A stretch of 64,000 nt of DNA from Manihot esculenta (GCF_001659605.2 NC_035162.2:7459248-7523247), one strand, 5' to 3'. Numbered from the stretch's first letter, positions 31,707 through 45,600 are shown. Notes: generated from the letters alone by a model not told the origin. Made by a program: numbers and translations.

Positions 31707-33480
31707 GCTTTGTTGTCTTCAAACTTTGAGGTAGCATTAGTGATTGAAGATGCAAATCAGTGTGGAACATATGAGGTTTGTGATGACTGTTCTTAAAAAG
31801 AGTATTCAATGAATGTAATACAAGTGATAAGGGTTGAAATCCTAACATATTATCTGAGCTGTGGGAATGGCAAACGAGACAGAGACAAAGTGGCAAACAC
31901 AAGGGCCCCACAGAAGGACCTGTTTTCTGCTGAGGTCGTCTTTGTTTAAAAAAAAAAAAAACATTGCTAATTGGTACCATTTCCTGCAAAGTTTAAGGGC
32001 CCATCATCACATTTGAATTTTTGTTTTTGAGTTTTAATTTTTTATTAAACTCTGAAAACACGCAAATTAATTGAATAAATGCCAAAATGAATTATTGGTT
32101 TAAAGATTTAATATGAAGATGGGACTTTGGGTTTGAATTTCAATTTTAAAATGTTACGCAAAAATTGTACGATTTTATTGGAATCTTTGAATCAGAGAAG
32201 GAATCAAACTTATAAAAAGAGAAATAAAATTCCCACACTGAGAAGTCAATACTTTATTGCAATTGGTAATGTGTTGTAGATCGGACAGGTTACAACGTTC
32301 CAAAAGTAATCAAAATAAGATACTGTCATTAAAAAAAAAATTAAATTAAATTCTGATTCCAAAATGCTTATCTTCACACTTTCCATTGTCTTGTCTCAAT
32401 TTGTCACTTTAAGAGAGAAAGACAGGTATCCTAGGAACAGCAACCAACGATAAATAAACATTTGCATAATAATATTATTAAAAAAAATATGCTTAATTTA
32501 GTAAATTTTTTATAAATTTAAGAGATTAATTATTAAATTTTTATAAATAATATAAATTAAATAATAAAATATTTAACCGTTAATTTTAACGAATAAATTA
32601 AATAATAAATTATATAAATGTTATAAATATTTTAATATGTTTTTTAAAATAAAAAAATTAATTAATAAATTTATTTTTATCATAAAAATTAAATAATAAT
32701 TTGTAGAGTCCGTTTCTCCCTCCTTCCTCCTAACAGCCTTGGATTATTATTGGATTTGGTATGTGTAATGCTTAGGCATGTGAATAATGATGGAAGAATA
32801 CAAAATTCAAACGAAGATTTATCAAAATGATAACACATATTATACATTAAATCAAACCAATTTATTTAAAAAATTCCTTAAAATATCTCTTAATATTTAA
32901 TAAAAATTTAAAATAAATATAATTAAAAAGTTAATAAAAAAAATTATATTTTTAATATGCATAAAAAATAAAATGAATAAAAATTATAGAATGAAAAAAA
33001 TATATATATCAAAAATCAGTTGATATGAAAATGTATTGATTGGTCAAACATTATGTAATTGTGAAATTTCATTTATTGCTAGTCTGGATTTGCTAGGGAT
33101 TCTTATATTTGGAGTTGTTATAACTAAAATATAATCATATTTAAGAAAATGAAGAGATTGAATTTAATAGTTGTCAGATGGGATGCATGACAATACTTTA
33201 TAATTCAATTGGATTTTCTTAATGATTTAACAGAAAAAATAAATTACTATATAAATTTCTGTGCCAACCATACGAGTTAAATAATTAACTAAATTGGATT
33301 CTTAAGATTATATTTATATTAATTTTTTAAAATATTATGATAAAATAATAATAAGAACTCGTCAGCGTTCAATCAATTTTATTGAATTAGGTTAACCAAG
33401 TTAGAAAAAAAAGAATGTCACCGTTTGAAAATTGGGTTAGAAATGGAAGTTGAAAAAGAAAACAACCGCAATGGAGAATG
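31707..33480. other. Intergenic DNA right of the retrotransposon
   Basis: Continuation of the pre-insertion sequence downstream of the pyrophosphatase gene, then AT-rich DNA from about 32460 to 33460. Low-complexity AT tracts and short A runs. The open frame on the minus strand at 31699-31989 has no recognisable content. Nothing else supported. Confidence 0.5.
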
Positions 33481-34113
33481 AGGTCACTTTGTTCTTAACT
33501 CTGTGAGCAGTCTCTTTCAGGTTCTACTCCTGTAGGACAGTCTCTCTCTCTTCTCTTCGCTATTTTCAATGCTCCCCGATCCCAATCTCCTTGCCCAACT
33601 AGATCATCACCCTTTGTGTTCGTCTATTCCCCTAACCTGCGACACCTTTTTTTTTTATATAAAAAAAAATTCCTTTTATTAATGCTTTCATAATTCAAAT
33701 TTGAAATACCAATAAATGGAATTTTTAATTTGAATAAAGCAAAGTTATTACAATAAATTATTCTAACAGGTTACAAAAGTCATTACAAGCAGTTTTCGAA
33801 TAGGAGTTTAGGTTGCTTTATTTTGAAATATTGGAAATGTGGATTAAAAAAAAAAAACGGTACGCAATAAGTCTAGTCCTTTTCTGTCATTTTATAATTC
33901 TACCTTTTTATTTTTGGTGGGAATCCTTTGGCTAATGTCATTTTTTTGCCTTTTCTTTTTTTATCTTTGTGGTTGCTCTGTGCCAGACTCTGCAGAGACT
34001 CAGCAGATGAGTGGACTGTAGAGGATGAGAGAAAAAAGCACACAGCACAGAGCAAAGTAACAAAAGCAGGTAAAGCCACTCACTTCACTGTTCTGCCTAT
34101 TTCCTTCGCTTTC
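33480..34113 (+). promoter_or_regulatory. Promoter and 5' leader region of the auxilin-like gene
   Basis: A CT-rich stretch (33535-33565, TCTCTCTCTC) marks a likely leader. An AT-rich piece (about 33650-33860) looks inserted or intronic. An upstream in-frame ATG at 33928 would add 62 residues, but these read like untranslated DNA (hydrophobic, then charged), and the family start matches the ATG at 34114. No 5' UTR intron was modelled with confidence. Confidence 0.4.
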
Positions 34114-37100
34114 ATGGAAAAATTTCCGCATTCTCGGCAACCAAACATGCTTTCCAAAAAGAGCTGCAATGGCAGCACCACTAAGTCCATTTACGACGAT
34201 GTGTTCGGCGGGCCGCCCAGGTTTGGAACTCCGACACTGTCGCCTCGGGTCGAGGATTATCGCGAGATATTCGGCGGATTCCACGCTTCACGCGCATCCT
34301 CGATTCCCGTGCTCGATCTCCCATTGGTCGATGAGGCGGCCGAGGTTTTCTTCGACGTGCGTAGCTCCGGCTTTGACTACGGGGAGGTCTTTGGAGGGTT
34401 CAATGACCATGATTTTGCAGTTTCTTACAATGAGCTGGCGATGAAGGAGCAATCCAACGGTCTTGGTGATGATTCCTCATCTGACGAGGCCTGGTATGAT
34501 CACTGGTGTTAGCGATATGCATTTTTTTGCAATGCAGTTTATGCTCTTTGTCTTTAGTTGTCTTGTTTTTGTTTCAAGTTTACACTACTCTTTTAGCTTT
34601 TTCTAAAACATCGGAATACTGTAGATATTATTAGGATTATATTGGGAGCTTTACGGGTGCGGAAGAGAGAGATTGCCAAAGGAGCTGTTTATTGTAAGGT
34701 ATCGAATTTTGACCGAAAATGTAACTTCACTGGTCACGAAAATTAAGTGATCTTGCGTCCAAGTGTGGTTTGTGAAGTTTAAGCTTAGTTGATAAGTGTT
34801 CTGTTGGCAAATTTGTGCAATTCTTGCAAAAATTGATGTTCTTTTTTGTTCTTCATTGAATTGATTGATTATGAATTTTTTTTCTTTGAATTTTAAGGGG
34901 TTATCTGTTGTTAGCTCTGTCCATTGATAAATTACTTGTGCCCCTATGAAGGGCTTATCTGTAGTTTTAGAAATGATTTATTTTGCCCGTAAAATATTGA
35001 TACTTATATATTGCTATATGCTGCCGTCAGCTGGTTTATGGGGAATTGCAGGCAGTCTATTTTAGTACATCTTTTGGTTCTTCTTTTATGGTTTCTTTTT
35101 GTCTTTGCCTTCATCGAGTAGTAAAAGTAAGCATTTAATCTGTCTCCTCCAAGGATGTAGAGAATTGATGGTAGCATATGGTTTTTCTGTTTCCTCACTC
35201 ATAGGGCTCCAGCAGAAGCTGAAAATCTATCAGATGAGTCAAATAATTCTGCAAAAGACCAATGCTTATTGAATGGAGATTCATACGACTCACCTGATGG
35301 CAACATGGGGTTCAACTTATCTTGTAATAAAGTTAGTCAAAGTAGCAACGGAAATTTGTCAAACGGGATTACACATATGACTGAGCTTCATTCTGTTTCT
35401 GGATATACTTTTGTGGTTGATAAAACCTCTTCCTTGCCAAATACAGACTATGAATACCACCATATGCAGGCAAGCAATGATGACCATCTCAATATTCACT
35501 ATAGTGGGGAAATGTTGAGTAGAAGGCATCTCAGGAAAGTCATGTCTCACCCGGCTAATGGTACTAATACTGATGTACTGTTCTTTGGAAATGATGTTAG
35601 ACCTCACAGGGAGTTTGTCAGGAACGGCTCTCTTCCTAATGAGATGTTTGTAACCATTTCTGATGTCAGCCTTAGAACTCACCCCTCTCATTTGCCGCCA
35701 CCATCTAGACCACCACCTGCACTAGATGTTTTCAGGACAGGTTCTGGAAAAACAACAACTAACTATAGAAGTGTTGCCTCTGAAGGGACTGCTGGTGATA
35801 GTTCACCTCCTTACTTTGATGTAGAGGTAGATGCAAGTTCACCTGCTGCAGCCTCTGCTGCTGCTATGAAAGAGGCAATGGATAAAGCTCAAGCAAAGCT
35901 CAAAAGTGCAAAAGAAACAATGGAGAGGAAGAGGGATGGTTTTCAAAACCGTGTGAAATCAGGTTCAAAGACTGACAGAAAAGACAAGGAAGAAAAGTTG
36001 ACTAATATTTTTAATGGCTCTTGTAGCAGAAAGGATGAGAAAGGACAGGGCATTATTAAAAAAGAACAAAGTGGAATGGAATTTTCTATCTTGGAGGACA
36101 TGCAAAAGGTTAAAAAGACAATGCAGCCGATCTCAGATTCACTAGGAGGGAAAAAATATAATATGGCCAAAAAATCTGCAGAGGATAATCATGGAGCAGA
36201 ATCCTCATCATCTCAGGGATCTGATGGTGATGGTGATGGTGAATGGAATGAAGCTACTCAATGTTTTGAATTGTTAACCAATAACTCTAGAAAGGCCTTT
36301 GACCAGGAAAACGATGAAAATGTTCTGGTGAATAATTCTACTTTTCATGAGCATGGAAAGAATGAAAAAGAGGGAGCTATGGAAGCATTGCAGCAGCCCC
36401 AGAGAAATGACAAGAAAGTGAAAGCAGTTAGAACAGATCATGGACTGGTGGATTATAAGAAGAAACTTGAAGAATCAAAGGAAGCTTTTGAATGGGACAA
36501 AAGCCGTGGGAGATCAGAAGTGGTTAACGGGCAGAAAGGACTTCATAAGAAGGTACAAGGGGCTCAAGAGGCTTTTAAACAGGAAGGGAATGAGAAGAAA
36601 TTTAACATGGACTTGAATCCTGTAGAAACTGAAAAGCAACAACCTAGAGCTGATGACTTACAGGAACATGAGAACTATGTACAGGTTCAACGGATAGAAA
36701 GTAAGATTGCAGTTAGGCAGACTATGAAGCACAAGGAGAAAGGATCAAAGCTAAAAGAGGATACTAAAAGTATGGAGAATGTGAAAAAATTCACTTGCGA
36801 AAAGGATGGCAGTGAAAGGAGAGAAAGAAAGGCTTTTAAGCTTGAAGAAAATGAGAAAAAGCTTAATGCACCCGTTGAACAAGCAGATAATGGGAGAAGG
36901 CTAAATAAGGAACTTGAGGAAGAAAAAGAGAATATGATAGAAGCAGTTCATGAGCTGGAAGAAAATGAGAAGATACAGGGGGAGCCTTATGAAAGAGAAG
37001 AAAAGGAGAAGAGACTAAGAGACACTCTTAGGCAGGAAGAAAAAGGGAGGAGACTGAAAGAGGGCCTTGATCTGGAAGAGAAGGAGAGGAAATGGAAAGA

Positions 37101-40100
37101 AACTCATGAGAAGGAGAGACTGAGAAGACAAAGAAAGGCTGTTGAATGGGAAGAGAATGAGAAAAGACAAAGAGAGGTTCATGAAAGAGAAGAAAATGAG
37201 AAGAGATTAAGAGAGGCTCAGGAAAAGGAAAAGAGTGAGAGGAAACTGAAAGAGAATGTTGAGAAGGAAGAGAGGCAGAGAAGGCTGAGAGAGGCTGTTG
37301 AATGGGAAGAGAATGTGAAGAGGGAAAGAGAAGAAAATGAGAAGAGACTGAAAGAGATTCTTGAGGAAGAGAATGAGGGGAGAGTAAAAGCAGCTGTTGA
37401 ATGTGAAGAGAGTGAGAGGAGACAAAGAAAGGCTCATGAAAGAAAAGAAACTAAGAAGAGAGAGGCTCAAGAAAAAGAGGAAAATGAGAAGAGATGCAAG
37501 GAGACTTCTGAAAAAGAAGAAATTGAACAAGAGGCTTCTGAAAGAGAAGATGGAAAGAGACTAGAAGAGGTATGTGAGAAACAAGAATGCACAACTTCAA
37601 GATGTGCCCACAAAGCAGAAGGAAGTGAAGCAGCATTAAAAGAGGTCTGTTGGGCAGAAGAGATTGGGACCTCATCTCAATCTGCACACAAGTGGGACGA
37701 GACAGAGGCAAAACATACAAGTCTTGGAGAGAGTGAAAAGCAAAAAGCATTAAAAATGGTGGAGGATCACAGTATATTGAATCAGGCATGTAAGCTGGAT
37801 GATATTCTGAGTGTTGCATCTACTCAATTAGCTGGCGAAAATGAGGGGAACAGCAAAAAACTGGAAGTAACTAAGGAGATTGCTAATGAAGAAACTAGCA
37901 AGACAATGAATGAACTGAGAAATGGTGAGCAGGAAGTAGCATCTGGCATAGCCCAACCCAACTTAGAACATGAAAAGAGCCACTTTCTAATGGAAGATGC
38001 AACTGACATTGAATGGAAGACCATTGGAAAAATTAGGAGTGAGGAAGACCACTGGAAAAACTTTGGAGTGGACCCAGATATTGGAAATCAAGGAAAGAAT
38101 TTTCCTTGTGATAAGAACGAGGGAAGAAAGAACATTGAGCAATACCAAGCTTCCTTAAATCCAGAAATCAACAAGGTCAATATCAAGTCAGCTAGAGCTG
38201 TGCAAGAATCAGTTGATACTGGAAGGAAAACGGAAGGATCTCAGCCAGCTATACTGGAAGTAAAACGAAGCACTTGCAGAACAGCTCAACAGGTTCATGC
38301 AACTCGGAGCAATGAAAGAAAAGTAAATAATTCTCATGAGACTATTTTATCGGAAGATAAAGATGCTGAAAGAATGAAGAGAGAAAGAGAGCTGGAAAAG
38401 GAGCATCTTAGAAAGATGGAAGAAGAGAGGGAAAGGGAAAGAGAGAAGGATAGGATGGCTGTTGACAGAGCAACACTTGATACTCGTGAAGGGGCAAATG
38501 CTGAAGCCCATGAGAGGGCAGACCGGGCTGCTATGGAAAGAGCAACTGCTGAAGCTCGACAAAGAGCACTGAATGAGGCCCGTGAAAGATTAGAGAAGGC
38601 ATGTGCGGAGGCTAGGGAAAAATCCTTATCCAATAAGGCATCTATGGAGGCCAGATTCCAGGCAGAAGGTGCTGCAATAGAGAGAGCAACTGCAGAGGCA
38701 CGAGAGCGTGCTTTTGAAAAAGCAATGGCTGACAGGGCTGCTTTTGAGGCAGGAGAAAGAGTAGATATATCTGTGTCAGATAAATTTTCTGCTTCTTCCA
38801 GGAATAATGGAATGAGAGCAAGCACCTCATCCTCTGTGAGTATATTCTTAAATGCTGTTATTATCAGATGCACAATCTGCAACAGAATTTAAATGGATGT
38901 CAAATGGCAGGATCTGCATGATCTTCAATCCCGAGGCTCAGGCTCATTTAGCAGTTCAAGATATCAATCTTCCTCCGTTTATAGTGGTACATGATTTCAT
39001 AGGAACCATCCTTGCTTTTATGGACTCAATCCCCGAGTTATTTTTTTTCTGTAACTTCTACAAATACTGGTAGCTTTTTTCCATTGCTGCCGGTATAACA
39101 TGTATCCCTGATGAAGAAGTTTTCTATCATATAGAAGGATTTGAAGGAGTTGAAGGTGAGTCGGCTCAGAGGTATAAAGCTAGATTAGAGAGACATCGAA
39201 GAACAGCTGAACGTGCGGTATGATTTTTTCTGCCTTAACAGAATGGTCAACATCTTTTTCTAATATCAGGGGAAGTAACCCTAACTTTTTGGCATTATTG
39301 CAGGCAAAAGCCCTGGCAGAGAAAAACATGCGTGATCTTCTTGTTCAAAGAGAGCAAGCAGAGAGAAATGTAATTAATTTACAAAGAAATTTCTCAAAGT
39401 ACATTTTAAATAACATTTTTCACTTAATGTCTTGAGTTAATTTTTGTTTGTAGAGATTAGCAGAAACTCTGGATGCTGATGTCAAGAGGTGGTCAAGTGG
39501 GAAAGAAGGAAACTTGCGCGCATTGCTTTCAACCTTGCAATATGTAGGTTACAGTTTTCCCTCCATGATTTGTGATTCTGTCATGAATGTTGCTGGTCTT
39601 TCTTCAAGTGCATGTTGAAACTATGATGTAAATGCATGTCAAAACAATTAAATTTGTCCTGCACTTGGATGAAATATGGACATGTAATTTAAAATTTAAA
39701 TTATGTGTGCTTCTTGTGATGTGAAGGTCTATGGATAGGGAATGGCTTGTGAAGGTGCAAAGATAGCTGTGATATCTGATGCATATGTCTGTTCGCTGAG
39801 TTTTTACTGTGGAGTTGTTCAATTCATGGATTTAGATTTTCTTAAAAATTTAATTTCCGCCTTGTTTGCTGATTTGCTGTTGGCTAGTTTACACAATTTT
39901 CCTGATCATCTAGTAGATAGTACCATTATTTAGATCGGGTTAGAAATATAAATGGCTAAATATCTGCATCTTATGTCTTTGTTTTTCGTAGTTGTGAATG
40001 CAATATTACTTTAACACATTCTTTTTGGTTTTCTTTTGGCAGATACTTGGTTCTGGTAGCGGTTGGCAGCCAATTCCACTAACAGAAGTTATAACTTCAG

Positions 40101-40684
40101 CTGCAGTAAAGAAAGCTTACAGGAAAGCCACTCTTTGTGTTCATCCTGACAAATTACAACAACGTGGTGCAAATATTCAGCAGAAGTACATCTGCGAGAA
40201 GGTCTTCGATCTTTTGAAGGTGTGTTTGTGGCATACCAGTTCCTTACAACTTTAGTTTTGAGAAATTTTTTCATATAAATATAATTTCCTCAATCAAGAC
40301 AAATTACTCTTGCATGAAAATTGCTGGCAAAAAACCTTTTGTATGTGTTTGGTTTTAGAATGTTTGGTTTTAGAAATCGTAAAAGTGGCAATTATTTGTG
40401 CTCGCCTTAGATAGGTTTTGGTGCATTTTAATAAATTTTATGCATATTCATTCCGTCTCATGCAGCTATAAGGATTAAGGAGTCCTCTACATCATTGTTC
40501 TCACCTTTATTTAGAGGCAACGAATTATCTCTCACTTTTGGCCGAAGATGTTATACTGTTAAATAGCCATCCTTTTAGATTACGAGCCTGCAGAGTTTAC
40601 ACTTATGAGTTGGCTTCACATATTATTTGTTTGGTGGTTGATTTGCAGGAAGCTTGGAATAAATTCAATTCAGAAGAGCGGTGA
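34114..40684 (+). CDS. AUL1: Auxilin-like protein 1 (J-domain clathrin-uncoating cochaperone)
   Basis: Complete gene with eight exons: 34114-34493, 35205-38835, 38911-38986, 39135-39217, 39304-39369, 39454-39543, 40043-40219 and 40649-40684. The total is 4,539 nt, or 1,512 aa, near the roughly 1,450 aa I recall for Arabidopsis AUL1. The N-terminus has [35 protein letters not shown] and [10 protein letters not shown], a repeated FGGF-type short motif of plant auxilin-likes. Residues about 668-912 are a highly charged E/K/R helix with degenerate repeats of [10 protein letters not shown] type. A second coiled region (about 1185-1312) is rich in [11 protein letters not shown]. The C-terminal J domain (about 1440-1512) keeps HPD at 1476-1478 and ends [11 protein letters not shown]. 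Family role: recruits and stimulates Hsc70 to uncoat clathrin vesicles. The 3.6-kb second exon is typical. The acceptor at 38910 was chosen because the alternative at about 38864 gives a stop. Confidence 0.93.
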
Positions 40685-41560
40685 AAATCATGGTGATTGA
40701 TGTTTACAGGTAGATCACCATTATGTAAACCCCTGTAAATATCTTGTGTATGTAATTCCTTTTCTTGTAATTTTTGAATCATTGTATGTAAAAAAAAAAA
40801 GTCGAACAAATATTATTCAAGGAAATTTGCCAGTTTTGCTTCTACATGCTATTGGCAGTTCTCGTCTCTCTTTTGGGAAAAAAATATATTATACTGACAA
40901 GTAATTCTTTGTTAACGTCGGGTTTTTTTTTTCCTCTTCTAAATAAGAAAAGGAATATGTGGGACCCCTGTATTAGAGACTCAAGGTCACATATTCGCCA
41001 AGAGGAAAATGGTTGGTTGTGGACGCCTGTATTGCATGAGCCCAAGGTAGGTGCCCTCCCCCAAATTTCTAATCTAGGCCATAATCTAAACATGTGTTAC
41101 TTGTTACTAGTTTTTCAAAAAAGAAAAATTAATTTTTTAAATCGTGCTTCTTTCAGTTTGAAATAGATAATTTAAAGTTATATCTTATTTAAGTATTGAA
41201 GAAAAAAAAAATTGAAGCCAAAGCTTGTGATAATACGGTATATGTTTGTCGAACTTGAAATTTTGAGATTGATTTTTGCTCTCATTGTTTGCTTTTAATA
41301 ACGTTTTAATTATGGTAAGCATCTCTTTATATTTTGATTTCAAAGCCAGTTTATGAACCACAATTTGAACCGGCCATGCCTGGGCCTAAAAACAAATGGG
41401 TGTTTGTGGTGGGTGGAGGGTGGATAAAAAGTCAATAGAAAGTCTGAGATTTTCAAATAAAAAGACTCATCAAACAACACACTATTAAACACATGCATAC
41501 CAACAAATCTCTCTCTCTTACTAGTCAAGTTTCCGAAAATTTCCTACCCTCGAAAAAACC
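40685..41560 (+). other. Auxilin-like 3' UTR and promoter of the next gene
   Basis: The first 120 bases or so, ending in an A-run at about 40788-40800, look like the 3' UTR. The remainder is AT-rich. CT repeats at about 41508-41518 just upstream of 41561 suggest the leader of the small gene. No other gene seen. Confidence 0.45.
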
Positions 41561-41917
41561 ATGTTAAGAGCATTCAGCACGAGGAGAAGCCGGCACGGCG
41601 ACTACGAAAGGTTACTCGCCGACGAGTCCATTTATGCTTCGGAGCTTGCAATCTTGAAGAGGTCTAAAACCTTGCCTGCAGCTCCAGCACTCCGTTCCTC
41701 AATAACTAAACTTCCATCTCCAAATGATTCTCAATCTCATCAAGTTATGAAGCCTGCTGCTACGAAGGCTATCAAGACTCATCCACTTAGTCTCCTTGAT
41801 GCTCGCCGGAAGAAGAAAACTACGGCCAATCCGGAATTTACAAGGTATTTAGAGTATGTGAAAGAGGGAGGAATTTGGGATGTCGATTCAAATACGCCTG
41901 TCATTTATTACAAATGA
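41561..41917 (+). CDS. Small conserved-looking plant protein, 118 aa, function unknown
   Basis: Single-exon frame, MLRAFSTRRSRHGDYERLL to a TGA at 41915-41917. The start is the first ATG after a CT-rich leader. The N-terminal third is basic with a GDYERLLADES segment, the middle is serine-, proline- and alanine-rich. The C-terminus ends LLDARRKKKTTANPEFTRYL, then EYVKEGGIWDVDSNTPVIYYK. Codon composition and the ordered basic/low-complexity/aromatic layout look coding, and the tail resembles unannotated small plant proteins I have seen, but I cannot name a family. There is no signal peptide or membrane span. Neighbours give no functional hint. Confidence 0.6.
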   Translation: MLRAFSTRRSRHGDYERLLADESIYASELAILKRSKTLPAAPALRSSITKLPSPNDSQSHQVMKPAATKAIKTHPLSLLDARRKKKTTANPEFTRYLEYVKEGGIWDVDSNTPVIYYK

Positions 41918-44900
41918 GAAGCTTGTGTATTTGCTATTTAGAACTTAATTAACTTCGCTTCGGGATCAGTTATATGAATTCCAGCTCTAATATTAACAAA
42001 TTTGTGGAAAATCATATTAAAAAAACCAGTTAATAAGCATTCCATGTTCCCTTCCCAGTCATTTTCCTTTTTCTACCATTTGAAATAAAAAATTTTGCCA
42101 GAATTCAGTTTAATTAATTTATTTTTTAATAATTTTTTTGAAATAAAATTTTTTTTTAATTTATAAATTTTCATTTAAAAAAACAAAAGAAGTTGAATTT
42201 TTATATCACTTTACAAAAATTTATTGCCTTGCGGCCCAGAGTTGAATTGTTATCGATTTGCTGCGATGAATATTAATTTAGTATTGGTGGATAGATTGGA
42301 CTTTGAAGATTTCTAATCTTATATTCTAATTCTGGTTGATGTATAGGAAATGTGGCAGGTACATGAGATGACATAAAATTAATCCATTATTTCACTAAAA
42401 TTATTTGATTTGATTTGAAAACCATAACTCATTCTTAAATAAAAAATTTAACCAATTGTTTTTAGAAACCTTGCTTGCATTTCATACACTATATATGCCA
42501 CATAAAAAAAAAAAATAAACATATCTCACGTAGATTAAAATAATGAATGGTAAATTACAATACCTTTGAACGTAGCATTCACTGATTGAATGCCCCCCGT
42601 ATTAATTGAGTATTCATTATAATTCAACCATTTATATTATACCCTTGATTTCTCAGCACTTCTCCTCTAATACTCACAAGATTGGTGTTGCCTTTGAAAA
42701 ATCTCTTCAGCTTTTCGAAAGAGGACTTGGCTCTCATGTTCTCTTTATTATGATTTTACAATCTCACAGAAGCATTGCATTGCTTCTCGATCTGTCCTTC
42801 TACCAAAATCTCCTGTGTACAAGTCGCCTTATGCCAGCTCAACCTTTCTACCAGCTTCTAAATACTTCTACGGCCTTTATTTTTTCTCGTTCGTGTCAGC
42901 TGTATAATTTAGACAATCCCACAACCAAACCCCAATTGCCATAAAAAAAAATAATTTAGACAATCCCTTACAGCAGGCTCAAACAGAGAAAAAAAAAAAA
43001 AAGACACAGGTAGAATATTAGGAAAGTGGATATCTGAAGTTAGGTCTGTGACATATTTAGATTTTAATTTTCATAATTATTAATGGGTGAAATTTTGTTA
43101 TTAATTAATAGTGTATGACTATAGAGAGTATGTTTGCATATCTACAATTGTATTCATCATCAAATTTTGTTTCTTAATTAAACTATTAGTTTTATAAGAT
43201 GTGTTTATATTTATATTTAGAATATTTTTTATTTTTATAATTCTAAATATTGAATTTCGATTAATTGAAAATTTTAAATCTTTTCCTTATGTTAATAAAT
43301 GGTTAATATCTTTATAATTTTTAAATATTAAAAATATTGGGAAAATCCAACTCAGCTGAATATATATAAACATATTAGGAAAAATTTAAAAGGAAAAAAT
43401 CAGAAAAGGAAACCTTATCAAATTTATTGCAAGTTTGCTTCTTTAGGTAATTTATATTAAAAAATCTGCAAAGTTGATATATATATCATCTATTGAAATT
43501 TCAAATATTTTAAAACAATAAACTTATTTTTATAAATAATAATAATGATAAAAATGCTACTAATGAAAACAATTAAAATTCAGTACTTAGAATTTTAAAA
43601 ATCTAAAAAATGTATAGAAAAATATTTATTTTTTTACTAAAAGAATATAAGATATAAATATGAAAACATTTTGTAAAGCTAAGAATCTAATTACAAACAA
43701 AAGCTACTGCATTAAAAAAAAAAAAAATCACTTTGTCTCAAAAAGGCTTTCAATCCTAAATTTGGTAAAATAAATCATTTGTGGAAAATACAAAAATACT
43801 GTCAACGGGTTTTTCCTCCTATAGATTATGTTGTTTTTGGCCTTTTTAATCTTTCTAAATTTGATGAAATGAATCCAACGGTGGAGAATACAAACGTGCT
43901 CTCCACAAAATATCATACTACAAATTATATTATTAAATTTTACCCTCTTAAATTTATATATAATCGTATTTTTATTTTATTTACTTAAATAGTTTAGTAC
44001 TGAATATAAATGGAAAATATCTGAAAAAAAAAGAAAAATTATATATATATATATATATTGATAAATTGTTATTAAGATAAATGTACCTCTTTACTTAAAA
44101 AAAATAAAGACATAAAAAAATTAAATTTATCTTAAAATTATATAATAAAAATTTAAAAATAAAATTTTATCTTTTCATATAAATTTATCCTCAATTATTA
44201 TTAAAATATTAAATCAAATCAAAAAAATTTATACAACCTGATTTCCACTTTTAAGTGAGTCTTAATTGACTTTTAATAACAAATTAAAGATAAATTTAAA
44301 TAAAAAATAAAAAAAATTTAATATTTTTATACATATGTAGTAAAATAAATAATTTGTTTATGAAAAATAAAATTCTTTATGGCGCGCATTTCAATGAGAA
44401 GGATTGGGTGCGGACCATTCTGTTGAAACCGTTTCCTTATGAGTCATGTTTTATAGATATACATAGGAATGGAAATCGATTGAATACTTATAAAAATTAA
44501 AAATTTGAATCTCATTTATATTAGAAATATTTGAATTCATTTTAAATTTAATTAAAAATTAATTTAAATTATTTAAATTTAATTATTATTATTTAAATAA
44601 AATATGAATTTGTTTAGTTTTATGTATTTTAATTAATAATTTATATAAAAATATTTTTCATTAAAAAATCTTATTTAAAAATTTTAATATTTTTTAAAAA
44701 TATTTAAAATTTAATTTTTAAATGAAAATATATATAAATATTATTCTAAAGTATTTTTTATATTAATTTAATTATTTATATAAATAAATTTAGATAATTG
44801 ATACATATAAATAAAATTCAAATTTAATTTGAATTAAAAACTATTATTATTTTTTAAATTCAAACCATTTTAAACTCAAATTATAACTATATAAATTTAT

Positions 44901-45600
44901 TCTATTAAAACTCAATCAGATCAAATATTAAAAAATATTCAATTATTACTAAATTTTCATTTAAAATTATTCAATTTTTATTATATTTTTAATTTGGTTA
45001 CTTCATTTTTTTTTAAATTCGCTCAATTTCAATTTTATTATTTTAAAATTTATTTTCATCTATTATTGCAAATTTTAAATCAATAAAATAAAAAATTATT
45101 TTTATTTTTTAATAAATTTATTTTTTTATTTTTTAATAAATTTATTTTTTTATTTTTTAATAAATTTATTTTTATTATTATTTTATAAAAAAATTGATGT
45201 TGCAGAGAGTACATTAATTAATATTTTTATTTTTATTTTTATTTTTATTTTTATTTTTATTTTTATTTTTATTTGAGTAATATATTTTTATTTACTATTT
45301 AAATTAATATAAATTAATATTAATTTTTAAACCAATATAAATTAATATTTTAAACCAATATAAATTTAAATTAATATAAATTAATATTTTTATTTTTATT
45401 TTTATTTGAGTAATATAAAGAAAAGATACGAGACAATAGTGAAAAATTGCTAAAAATTTGAGTAATATTAAAAAATAATATATTTTTATTTTTATTTTTA
45501 TTTTTATTTTTATATATTTTTTTATATTTTAAGTAAACAGCGATAGATATAATATTTTTAAATAATTTAAAATTAATAGCCTTAAATTAAAAATATTAAC
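41918..45600. other. Long AT-rich intergenic region
   Basis: About 3.7 kb with no convincing gene. A 112-aa frame at 42606-42944 has no recognisable content. Two imperfect direct copies of a 45-bp stretch lie at about 43756-43804 and 43856-43905; both start AAATTTG and include GGA(A/G)AATACAAA. A TATATA run lies near 44040-44060. 44480-45560 is extreme low-complexity A/T DNA with the pentanucleotide array listed separately. Confidence 0.5.
45112..45275. repeat. AT minisatellite and TTTTA microsatellite
   Basis: About three copies of a 27-bp unit containing AATAAATTTATTTTT lie at 45112-45175. A pure TATTT pentanucleotide array follows at about 45222-45272, with further short arrays near 45385 and 45480-45515. 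Likely polymorphic. Confidence 0.8.

Noticed and set aside
33928..34113. Upstream in-frame ATG that would extend the auxilin-like protein by 62 residues
   Set aside because: The added residues do not resemble auxilin-like N-termini, while the ATG at 34114 starts a family-like sequence. Treated as 5' leader.
38852..39073. Frame after the large auxilin exon as an extra coding exon
   Set aside because: Wrong phase relative to the auxilin reading; the correct exon is 38911-38986 in another frame, reading [20 protein letters not shown].
42606..42944. 112-aa frame as a gene
   Set aside because: No domain, no leader or splice context, AT-rich surroundings and no family resemblance.
43728..43990. 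Overlapping small frames on both strands
   Set aside because: Arise in AT-rich DNA with an imperfect 45-bp direct repeat; no protein-like content.
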